A DNA stretch of 5,192 nt from contig DXVZ01000184.1 in assembly GCA_019417125.1 (NCBI GenBank), positions 1 through 5,192 of the forward strand, read 5' to 3'. Origin of the DNA: Phascolarctobacterium sp. (GTDB taxonomy: Bacteria; Bacillota; Negativicutes; Acidaminococcales; Acidaminococcaceae). The position numbers and the translations under genes were made by a program. This document shows, in pieces, positions 1-5,192 of this stretch (positions are counted from its first letter, which is position 1; the number at the start of each line of letters is the position of its first letter). The notes under the pieces are model-generated. The model searched no databases, was not told the DNA's origin, and was given only the letters and a program-made list of their open reading frames with translations.

Positions 1-1
1 G

Positions 2-832
2 AAACATGTCATTGTAGTAGGAGAAAACGAAACAGAAACTTTATTGGATTTAGGCGTTGATGGTAATACTATAATAGCAGTGGCACAAAATAACCGTAAC
101 TATGCAATGAAAGAAGAAAATGCTAAAAAATTTGAAACAATTAAAAAAATTCAATCAAAGTATTTAAATATGGAATATATACTTAACATGAACCCTGACC
201 TTATAATTGCCCAACAATGTGTTTTTATCCGTAATAGATTGAATAATACAGACTATTGGAATAGTAAAGGAATAAAAACTTTGGTGCCGCTTAATACAAA
301 TTCACCATCTAAACATTTATATGATGAAACAGTAGATACTGAAATGAAGTTTATTTCTGATTTGGGTAAAGTATTTAACAGAGAAGAACGGGCAAAAGAA
401 ATTATTAATGAAACCTATGCGCAAATAGATTTAATTAATAGTGTTACGAAAGATTTATATAAGCCACACGTTATGATAGTAGAATTTTTGAGTTCTATGA
501 TTTCATATGATAAGACTAAATTAGTAGGCAATATGGTAACAAATATTGGCGGTGTTGTAAGTGAAACACCGCCTGTGATTGGATATGAAGATATAATGAA
601 AGAAAATCCTGATGTTTTATTTGTGGTATGCAGCCATATGGATTATGGAAAATGCATTGAAAAAATAACTAATAACGAAGGATTAAAAAATTTGAGATGC
701 GTAAAAACAAATAATGTTTACAGCATACCGTTAAGATTTACTTATGGAAGTGCCTGCCGTACTAAAGATGGAATTGACTATTTGGCAGAACGCATGTACC
801 ATAGGAAATTTGCAAACAATCATAAACTGTAA
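2..832 (+). CDS. ABC transporter substrate-binding protein, BtuF/FhuD/FepB-type fold (5'-truncated by window edge)
   Basis: This is the binding component of an importer for an iron-siderophore, haem or cobalamin-like ligand; the exact ligand cannot be read. The frame is open from base 2, giving 276 visible residues. The first ones (KHVIVVGENETETLLDLGV) match the usual start of lobe 1 in the Peripla_BP_2 family, so the real start and export signal lie left of the window. The in-frame TTG at 44 is not the start. Lobe 1 contains the typical 'ILNMNPDLII' segment (visible residues about 60-69). A long linking helix follows (about 108-153, including 'DLGKVFNREERAKEII'). Lobe 2 begins at 'KPHVMIVEF' and continues through 'NMVTNIGG' and 'IMKENPDVLFVV'. 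The C-terminal 'RTKDGIDYLAERMY' is also typical. Five cysteines are visible (about residues 74, 210, 218, 233, 252), which is many for an exported binding protein. Base composition is strikingly A+T-rich compared with the TRAP genes. No permease or ATPase gene is in view; they may lie upstream. The fold call is confident, the substrate is not. Confidence 0.85.
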   Translation, partial: KHVIVVGENETETLLDLGVDGNTIIAVAQNNRNYAMKEENAKKFETIKKIQSKYLNMEYILNMNPDLIIAQQCVFIRNRLNNTDYWNSKGIKTLVPLNTNSPSKHLYDETVDTEMKFISDLGKVFNREERAKEIINETYAQIDLINSVTKDLYKPHVMIVEFLSSMISYDKTKLVGNMVTNIGGVVSETPPVIGYEDIMKENPDVLFVVCSHMDYGKCIEKITNNEGLKNLRCVKTNNVYSIPLRFTYGSACRTKDGIDYLAERMYHRKFANNHKL

Positions 833-840
833 TCCTATAA

Positions 841-856
841 ATAAAATATATTTTAT
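841..856. repeat. 16-bp perfect A+T palindrome before the CGGC gene
   Basis: ATAAAATATATTTTAT is identical to its own reverse complement. It sits in the 36-base gap between the binding-protein stop and the GGAGG ribosome binding site at 857-861. It could be an operator or a weak RNA hairpin next to the Shine-Dalgarno. In DNA this A+T-rich it could also be chance. Confidence 0.4.
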
Positions 857-868
857 GGAGGAATATTT

Positions 869-1222
869 ATGAAAAAAGCAGTGATTTTAAGATGTTTACG
901 TTCAAGTGTGGTATGTACAGGAGCAAGTTGTTTTAAATTGCTGAATGATAAGCAATATGGTGCTGATAATTATAATGGTACTGTCACAAAAATTTTAGCT
1001 TGCTTTACTTGTAATGGTTGTAATGATATTATTATCGGAACCACAGAAGACTTAAGGAAAAAGATAGAGCGCGTAAAAAAGCTTGCGCCTGATTATGTAT
1101 ATTTAACTGATTGTACAAAAAAGAAAGATGAAAATGGTGTTAAACAATTATGTCCTGTGATTAAAAAAATTACCGCAGAATTTACAGCGTTTGATATTAA
1201 AGTAGTAGAAGATATGAATTAA
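869..1222 (+). CDS. CGGC domain-containing protein (cysteine-rich, putative metal-binding)
   Basis: A 117-residue, probably cytoplasmic protein with no signal peptide. It opens with 'MKKAVILRCLR' and has eight cysteines, at residues 9, 16, 21, 45, 48, 51, 83 and 96. Their layout (RC, CxxxxC, then CxxCxxC, a single C, and a final CP) follows the CGGC domain family. The eponymous motif here reads C48-N-G-C51 rather than CGGC. Proteins of this family are predicted from their cysteines to bind metal; I know of no established reaction, so the function is inferred. The start is supported by GGAGG at 857-861, seven bases before the ATG. The gene lies 36 bases after the substrate-binding protein on the same strand and shares its low G+C, so the two are probably co-transcribed. 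That makes a role in handling the imported metal or cofactor plausible. A terminator follows directly. Confidence 0.85.
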   Translation: MKKAVILRCLRSSVVCTGASCFKLLNDKQYGADNYNGTVTKILACFTCNGCNDIIIGTTEDLRKKIERVKKLAPDYVYLTDCTKKKDENGVKQLCPVIKKITAEFTAFDIKVVEDMN

Positions 1223-1240
1223 ACGTTTCTAAAAAACAAA

Positions 1241-1280
1241 AAGCATCTGTTTTGGGCGTTGTGCCGCAAAGCAGATGCTT
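1241..1280. terminator. Bidirectional intrinsic terminator
   Basis: AAGCATCTG (1241-1249) pairs with CAGATGCTT (1272-1280). The stem continues inward through a T-G wobble, TTT/AAA and GGGC/GCC.C with one bulged G (1266), around a five-base loop (1258-1262). On the plus strand it is followed by ACTTTTTTAGTTTTTTG. On the minus strand it is followed immediately by TTTTTGTTTTTTAG. It therefore can end both the CGGC gene unit (stop at 1222) and the convergent gene that stops at 1315. Confidence 0.9.
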
Positions 1281-1314
1281 ACTTTTTTAGTTTTTTGCTT
1301 TTGTTTTTTTGTGC

Positions 1315-1692
1315 TTACATTACCGGCGTTGGGTCGAGCGGGATATTAGTTGCGCCTGGCTGTTCAAAAATGAACGCGGGAGAAGGATAGTAGAACTGGC
1401 AGTGCTGGAAAGCAACGGTTTCGGTAGAGAAACGTTTTAGCAGCGAGTAGGAAACGCGTTCTTCAAAGTCGATGAGGTTGTCTTTGTTAATATCGGCGTC
1501 ATCAACAATAACCAAAAGGAATGGGCTTACTTCCGGTGCGTCGGCAGGCAGCAGGCTTCTGTCCAGCGGCAGGCATGGCACAATGCGCAGTTTGCCGATG
1601 ACGTCCTTGTTATCATTTAAAACTCTTGCCGCATAGGTGTTTTCAAACAGTGTTTTAGCAAGCTGAAGATTATAAGCATTGTTGTTTACCAT
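1315..1692 (-). CDS. Hypothetical 125-residue protein with an EF-hand-like loop
   Basis: I do not recognise this protein. It has no signal peptide and no clear membrane segment, so it is probably cytoplasmic. The N-terminal 37 residues look helical and polar. Residues 58-63 (FLLVIV) form a hydrophobic strand that leads into D67-I-N-K-D-N-L-I-D-F-E-E78. This matches the 12-position EF-hand loop at positions 1 (D), 3 (N), 5 (D), 8 (I), 9 (D) and 12 (E), with Asn instead of Gly at position 6. A helix follows (79-88). The C-terminal tail is rich in Pro and aromatic residues (YYPSPAF, PLDPTPVM). The ATG at 1692 has an AAAGGA ribosome binding site on the minus strand (1703-1708), ten bases upstream. 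Base composition is close to that of the TRAP genes rather than the A+T-rich left genes. It is convergent with the CGGC gene and divergent from the TRAP operon. Its isolated position gives no functional hint. The reading frame, start and terminator make it very likely to be a real gene. Confidence 0.7.
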   Translation of the reverse strand: MVNNNAYNLQLAKTLFENTYAARVLNDNKDVIGKLRIVPCLPLDRSLLPADAPEVSPFLLVIVDDADINKDNLIDFEERVSYSLLKRFSTETVAFQHCQFYYPSPAFIFEQPGATNIPLDPTPVM

Positions 1693-1972
1693 TTATAACA
1701 CATCCTTTAATTTATAAGTTTGTAATGCTTACATGTTTTTACCTTACTTATGATAACATAGTTACAATTTTTTTGCAAAAGTTTACATAATAAAGGCAAA
1801 ATAAAAATGTATTTAAAAAGAATATTGTATACAAACAATAAAATGCCTAAATTAAAAACAGTTTTGCAGGAATTTGTGAAAAAAAAGCGAATTTAACAAC
1901 ATAATCATGTGGCGTAATACCTGTTTACATTTGAGAAGGATATTCGTTCACTAATTTACAGGGGGGAAAATT
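1693..1972. other. A+T-rich divergent intergenic region with no gene
   Basis: This 280-base stretch separates the minus-strand orphan gene from the TRAP operon and must hold the promoters for both. I see no tRNA, riboswitch fold or small ORF with a good ribosome binding site. No convincing -35/-10 pair stands out. The best -35-like box toward the operon is TTTACA (1924-1929), but the matching -10 position (1947-1952, TTCACT) is poor. The 8-mer GTTTACAT occurs twice (1781-1788 and 1923-1930). The ribosome binding site AGGGGGG (1960-1966) for the TAXI gene closes the region. Confidence 0.6.
1823..1840. promoter_or_regulatory. Candidate operator: nested inverted repeats around TTGTATACAA
   Basis: TTGTATACAA (1825-1834) is a perfect 10-bp palindrome. 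Overlapping it, TATTGT (1823-1828) and ACAATA (1835-1840) form a second inverted pair. The palindrome centre (1829.5) almost coincides with the middle of the divergent intergenic region. A T-x-G-T...A-C-x-A half-site layout is typical of GntR-family (FadR/FCD) operators, which often control uptake of organic acids. That assignment is inference: no regulator gene is in view. Confidence 0.35.
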
Positions 1973-2947
1973 ATGAAAAAACTATTAGCTTTTTTGATGT
2001 CGATGATGCTTTTTGCCGTGCTTGTGGCAGGCTGCGGCGGCAGTGAAGACAAAGCCGATAGCGGCAAAGCTGCAACTCAGAAATTCATCAACATTGCTAC
2101 CGGCGGTACTGCCGGCACCTATTATCCGCTTGGCGGCGCTATTGCGGATATCCTTAATAAGAACATACCTGGCTGCAACGCTTCGGCACAGGCAACCGGC
2201 GCATCTATTGCCAACATTAATATGCTGCAGCAGGGGCAGGTTGATATCGCCTTTATTCAGAACGATAACGCTTATTATGCCGTAAACGGCACCGAAATGT
2301 TTAAAGATAAAAAAGTTACCAACCTTTATGGCCTGGCAACTCTCTATCCTGAAACCGTTCAGATTGTAACCCTTGCCGATACCGGCATTACCGACCTTTC
2401 TCAGGTTAAAGGCAAACGTGTTGCGGTAGGCGCACCGGGTTCCGGCACCGAAGCTAACGCCCGCCAGATTTTGAGTGCATACGGCGTAACTTATGACGAC
2501 ATTAACGTTCAGTACCTTTCCTTCGCTGAAGCTTCCAGCGCACTGAAAGACGGCAACGTTGACGTAGCATTCGTAACCGCTGGCCATCCGACCGCAGCTA
2601 TTCAGGATATCGCTACCCAGAACGACGTAGTTCTTCTGCCGGTTGCAGACGATAAAGCTGATGCTTTGATTAAAGAATATCCGTTCTATACCAAAGTAAA
2701 CATTCCGGCTAATACCTACAACAAACAGGCTGCTGACTGCACCGCAGTTGCTGTACGCTGCATGCTTGCTGTAACCGATAAGATGGACGCCGATACCGGT
2801 TATGCTGTAACCAAAGCTATTTACACTAACCTCGACCGTCTTAAAGCAGCTCATTCTGCAGCTAACGTAATTACTAAAGAAAGCGCTATGGACGGCATGT
2901 CCATTCCTGTTAACGCAGGCGCTGAAAAATTCTTTAAAGAAAAATAA
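1973..2947 (+). CDS. TAXI-family TRAP transporter solute-binding lipoprotein
   Basis: The extracytoplasmic receptor of a TRAP transporter, 324 residues, normal length for the family. It captures the solute and hands it to the fused permease encoded two genes downstream. Residues 1-20 are a lipoprotein signal with lipobox V18-A-G-C21, so the mature protein should be lipid-anchored at Cys21. A short Ser/Asp/Lys linker follows, to about residue 37. The TAXI (NMT1_3-like) domain then runs from about 38 to the end. Family hallmarks are GGTAGTYYPLGG (44-55), DIAFIQND (91-98), V-K-G-K-R-V-A-V-G with GAPGSGTE (153-160) and DVAFVTAGHP (197-206). TAXI receptors of known specificity take dicarboxylates or glutamate-like solutes, but the ligand cannot be read here. 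The start is fixed by AGGGGGG (1960-1966) six bases before the ATG. The coding strand is rich in GGC, GCT and ACC codons and much higher in G+C than the genes at the left end. The long open frame on the opposite strand (1985-2854) is a shadow of this gene. Confidence 0.95.
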   Translation: MKKLLAFLMSMMLFAVLVAGCGGSEDKADSGKAATQKFINIATGGTAGTYYPLGGAIADILNKNIPGCNASAQATGASIANINMLQQGQVDIAFIQNDNAYYAVNGTEMFKDKKVTNLYGLATLYPETVQIVTLADTGITDLSQVKGKRVAVGAPGSGTEANARQILSAYGVTYDDINVQYLSFAEASSALKDGNVDVAFVTAGHPTAAIQDIATQNDVVLLPVADDKADALIKEYPFYTKVNIPANTYNKQAADCTAVAVRCMLAVTDKMDADTGYAVTKAIYTNLDRLKAAHSAANVITKESAMDGMSIPVNAGAEKFFKEK

Positions 2948-2949
2948 TA

Positions 2950-3480
2950 ATGTGGTTTAAAGAGACGCCCCGGTCACCGTTTGTGCTCGGTAACCGGGGT
3001 GTATCTAAATTATATACGGTTTTTATATGCGGTATTATTGCTGCGGCAGGATTATTTTACTGGTATGCTTCCGGGCTTGTAATAGCCCTGCTGCCGGAAA
3101 GCGGCGCTAAACAGTGCTTTGCCGTTAAGCCGGGCGAAGTTTGGCAGATGGAGTTTAAACATTCGTACGAGCTGACGCTGTGGCGCGATAATTTTGTGGT
3201 GAACGGCGCCGACGATATGGTGCTGACGCATACGCTTTACCAGTCGCTGGGATGCGGATTTCCGTTTTCAGCTGCTGAGGGCAAGTTTGAAGCGCTGCCG
3301 GATGGGCATTTTAAACTAACTTTAAACCGTCCTTATAAAATTATTAATATGCGGCCCGCCGTGCAGGCAAGCCCTAAAATACTGCATGATGGAACGGTAT
3401 ATGATTTATGCAAATTATTCGGTCACGGAACGCTGCTGACGATTAAGGCAGAGCCGCGCTGGAAATATTGGCTGGAATGA
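2950..3480 (+). CDS. DUF1850 domain-containing membrane-anchored protein of the TAXI-TRAP operon
   Basis: A 176-residue protein of unknown biochemical role that recurs between the receptor and fused-permease genes of TAXI-TRAP operons. Residues 1-20 are a short basic cytoplasmic tail. Residues about 21-48 are one hydrophobic membrane helix. The DUF1850 domain then lies outside the membrane, with the family-typical 'KPGEVWQMEFKHSYELTLW' (60-78, core H71-S-x-E74), an 'FGHG' near 157-160 and a closing strand. The N-terminal anchor orientation and the family context suggest it assists receptor or permease at the membrane surface; this is inference. Start choice: ATG 2950 is only two bases after the TAXI stop and has no good Shine-Dalgarno (AAAGAAAAATAATA precedes it), so translation probably depends on coupling to the upstream gene. 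GTG 2983 is in frame but lies in a hairpin loop and has no ribosome binding site. Codons 7-17 form a strong RNA hairpin. Confidence 0.88.
   Translation: MWFKETPRSPFVLGNRGVSKLYTVFICGIIAAAGLFYWYASGLVIALLPESGAKQCFAVKPGEVWQMEFKHSYELTLWRDNFVVNGADDMVLTHTLYQSLGCGFPFSAAEGKFEALPDGHFKLTLNRPYKIINMRPAVQASPKILHDGTVYDLCKLFGHGTLLTIKAEPRWKYWLE
2968..2999 (+). promoter_or_regulatory. Intra-operon G+C-rich hairpin (mRNA stabiliser/attenuator candidate)
   Basis: CCCCGGTCACCG (2968-2979) and CGGTAACCGGGG (2988-2999) are inverted copies with 11 of 12 bases pairing (C2975 opposite A2992) around the eight-base loop TTTGTGCT. The stem begins 21 bases after the TAXI stop and lies within codons 7-17 of the DUF1850 gene. 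No run of T follows, so it is not an intrinsic terminator. Such a structure can protect the abundant receptor mRNA from 3' exonuclease decay and slow translation or processing into the downstream genes. The structure is seen; the role is inferred. Confidence 0.6.
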
Positions 3481-3517
3481 GTTGTTAATCTATTTTCTTT
3501 GTTGAGAGGTGGATTCG

Positions 3518-5192
3518 ATGGATTTAAAAAAAGAGATTGCTGAAGATATTGAAAAGGCCCAGCTTTCTGCGGAAGAAATTTTGAGAAAGTACGATAAGGA
3601 ATCCGACAAAAGGGAACTTACGGGCTTTTGGAATACAGTTATCAATGCGATTTGCATTATTTTCTGTATTTTCCAGGTTTATACCGCAGCTTTTGGCATT
3701 TTGGACGCACAGCTGCAAAGGGCGGTGCATCTTGCCTTTGGCTTTGCGCTGGTATTTTTACTTTACCCCATGCGCGCTTCCTGGTCGCGTAAAGAGATGA
3801 ACCTGATTGACGTTGGCTTTGCCATTGTGGGCGTTGCCGTTTCGATGTATATTGTAGTGTTCTACCACGATTTGGTACTGCGCGCAGGCATGAACAACGA
3901 AACGGACTACATTGTAGCGCTTATCGGCACCGTGCTGGTAATTGAAGGCGCGCGCCGCGTTGTAGGCTGGCCGATGATTACCATTGCCATGCTGTTCATT
4001 CTGTATGGCTTGTTCGGGCGTATGCTTCCGGGCATTATCGCTCACCGCGGCCTTGGCCTGCACGAACTTGTTAACTATCTGTACTACACCACCGAGGGTA
4101 TTTTCGGTACCCCGATGGGCGTATCATCTACCTTTATTTATCTGTTCATTTTGTTCGGCGCTTATTTGGAAACTACCGGTCTTGGCAAATTCTTTATTGA
4201 TATTTCCAACGCAATTGCCGGTTGGGCATCCGGCGGCCCGGCAAAAGTAGCGGTTATCTCCAGTGCGCTGGAAGGCACCGTATCCGGCAGTTCCGTTGCT
4301 AACGTAGTAGGCAGCGGCTCGTTTACCATTCCGATGATGAAAAAATTAGGCTACGGCAAAGACTTCGCCGGCGCTGTTGAAGCAGCTGCTTCTACCGGCG
4401 GCCAGTTAATGCCTCCTGTAATGGGCGCGGCAGCCTTTTTGATGGCTGAATTTGTAGGCGTTCCTTATATGGAAGTTGTTAAAGCGGGCGTTATCCCGGC
4501 TATTTTGTACTTTACCGGTATTTGGCTGGGCGTACACTTTGAAGCTAAAAAGCTTGGACTTAAAGGCATGAGCCGCGACGAAATGCCAAGCTATAAGTCT
4601 ATATTCATCGAAAGAGGGCATTTGGTAATTCCGCTTATTGCGATTATTTACTTCCTTACTAACGGCTATACCCCGATGCGTGCGGCGCTGGTAGGCATTG
4701 CGCTGGCGATAATCAGCTCCTGCCTGCGTAAATCTACCCGCATTACCTTTAAGGATTTTGTCAACGGCATGATTAACGGTTCCAAAGGTATTTTGGGCGT
4801 ATTGATTGCGTGCGCTACCGCCGGTATTATCATCGGCGTTGTAACCAAAACCGGCGTCGGCTTAAAAATGGCAACCGCGCTGCTTGACCTTGCAGGCGGG
4901 CACCTGATGCCGGCGATGGTATTCACCATGCTGACCTCGCTTATCCTTGGCATGGGCGTACCGACCACCGCTAACTACGTAATTACTTCTACTATTGCTG
5001 CACCGGCGCTTATCCAGATGGACGTGCCCGTGCTGGCGGCTCATATGTTTGTATTCTACTTCGGCATTGTAGCCGATATTACCCCTCCGGTTGCGCTGGC
5101 AGCTTACGCTGGTTCCGGTATTTCCGGCGGCGACCCGCTGCGTACCGGCATCAACGCTTCCAAACTGGCGATTGCGGCGTTCATCATTCCGT
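3518..5192 (+). CDS. TRAP transporter fused permease, TAXI type (DctQ-like plus DctM-like), 3'-truncated by window edge
   Basis: The membrane subunit that imports the solute delivered by the TAXI lipoprotein, driven by an ion gradient. There are 558 codons from ATG 3518 without a stop; family members usually run somewhat beyond 600 residues, so only the C-terminal end is missing. The start follows GAGAGGTGG (3504-3512) with a five-base gap. Residues 1-36 are a charged, helical cytoplasmic leader ending in the family-typical 'ILRKYDKESDKREL'. The DctQ-like part has hydrophobic helices near 38-60, 66-84, 96-116, 131-145 and 151-170. The DctM-like part carries EGTVSGSSVANVVGSG (252-267) and the EAAASTGGQLMPPVMGAA stretch (288-305). 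It also has the second-half counterparts GMGVPTTANYV (478-488) and GIVADITPPVALAAYAG (516-532), which fit the internal pseudo-symmetry of the transport core. It lies 37 bases after DUF1850 on the same strand, in the same operon. No frameshift or interruption was seen. Substrate is not predictable from sequence alone. Confidence 0.95.
   Translation, partial: MDLKKEIAEDIEKAQLSAEEILRKYDKESDKRELTGFWNTVINAICIIFCIFQVYTAAFGILDAQLQRAVHLAFGFALVFLLYPMRASWSRKEMNLIDVGFAIVGVAVSMYIVVFYHDLVLRAGMNNETDYIVALIGTVLVIEGARRVVGWPMITIAMLFILYGLFGRMLPGIIAHRGLGLHELVNYLYYTTEGIFGTPMGVSSTFIYLFILFGAYLETTGLGKFFIDISNAIAGWASGGPAKVAVISSALEGTVSGSSVANVVGSGSFTIPMMKKLGYGKDFAGAVEAAASTGGQLMPPVMGAAAFLMAEFVGVPYMEVVKAGVIPAILYFTGIWLGVHFEAKKLGLKGMSRDEMPSYKSIFIERGHLVIPLIAIIYFLTNGYTPMRAALVGIALAIISSCLRKSTRITFKDFVNGMINGSKGILGVLIACATAGIIIGVVTKTGVGLKMATALLDLAGGHLMPAMVFTMLTSLILGMGVPTTANYVITSTIAAPALIQMDVPVLAAHMFVFYFGIVADITPPVALAAYAGSGISGGDPLRTGINASKLAIAAFIIP

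Noticed and set aside
44..832. TTG at 44 as the start of the binding protein gene
   Set aside because: The frame is open to base 2, and the upstream residues (HVIVVGENETETL) match the conserved beginning of the domain, so the gene starts outside the window.
1864..1920. Possible sigma-70 promoters (e.g. TTTAAC 1892-1897 with TAATAC 1915-1920; TTGTGA 1874-1879 with CATAAT 1900-1905)
   Set aside because: The first pair matches only half of each consensus box; the second has a 20-base spacer. Neither is better than expected by chance in this composition.
1781..1930. Repeated 8-mer GTTTACAT (1781-1788, 1923-1930) as an iteron or operator pair
   Set aside because: Only two exact copies, 142 bases apart, in A+T-rich DNA; no regular spacing or symmetry.
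2013..2285. 90-residue plus-strand frame inside the TAXI gene
   Set aside because: Out-of-frame shadow with no ribosome binding site; Leu/Ala/Arg/Pro-rich low-information translation.
1985..2854. 289-residue open frame on the minus strand opposite the TAXI gene
   Set aside because: It lies wholly inside a clear TAXI lipoprotein gene, its translation resembles no family, and its openness follows from the regular GGC/GCx/ACC codon use of the real gene.
2968..2999. Intra-operon hairpin read as an intrinsic terminator
   Set aside because: No T-run follows the stem (TGTATCTAAATT), and the downstream genes clearly belong to the same functional operon.
3524..5044. Several short open frames on both strands within the fused permease (minus 3524-3730, 3758-4063, 4406-4621, 4666-4968, 4862-5044; plus 3984-4250)
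   Set aside because: All overlap the continuous permease frame that begins at 3518 and shows family motifs throughout; none has a credible start signal or recognisable domain.

Overview
The window looks like a bacterial chromosome segment from a Gram-positive-type (Bacillota) anaerobe. The supporting signs are strong purine-rich ribosome binding sites (GGAGG, AGGGGGG), a classic lipobox lipoprotein, A+T-rich intergenic DNA and a TAXI-type TRAP transporter. The protein style would fit a Negativicutes-like gut organism, but that is an impression and no marker gene is present to confirm it.

Left part (1-1222, + strand): a very A+T-rich two-gene segment. The first gene enters from the left edge and encodes most of an ABC-transporter substrate-binding protein of the BtuF/FhuD/FepB fold (iron-siderophore, haem or cobalamin type). 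It is followed after 36 bases by a small cysteine-rich CGGC-domain protein. A strong bidirectional hairpin terminator (1241-1280) closes this unit and also ends the convergent gene on its right.

Middle (1315-1972): a minus-strand gene for a 125-residue protein I do not recognise, notable for a near-consensus EF-hand-like calcium-binding loop. It is followed by a 280-base A+T-rich intergenic region between divergent genes. That region has a perfect TTGTATACAA palindrome almost exactly at its centre.

Right part (1973-5192, + strand): a TAXI-TRAP uptake operon of moderate G+C. The order is TAXI solute-binding lipoprotein, a DUF1850 membrane-anchored protein two bases downstream, then a fused TRAP permease (DctQ-like plus DctM-like) that runs off the right edge. 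The lipoprotein should capture a small, probably carboxylate-type, solute outside the membrane and deliver it to the fused permease for ion-driven import. The role of DUF1850 is unknown, but it is a recurrent partner of this subfamily. A 12-bp G+C-rich hairpin lies 21 bases after the lipoprotein stop and inside the first codons of the DUF1850 gene. It is a good candidate for setting the lipoprotein-to-membrane-protein ratio.

No CRISPR array, insertion sequence, tRNA or rRNA was seen. I found no wholly new system. The items most worth following are the Cys-rich binding protein/CGGC pair, the intra-operon hairpin and the orphan EF-hand-like protein.
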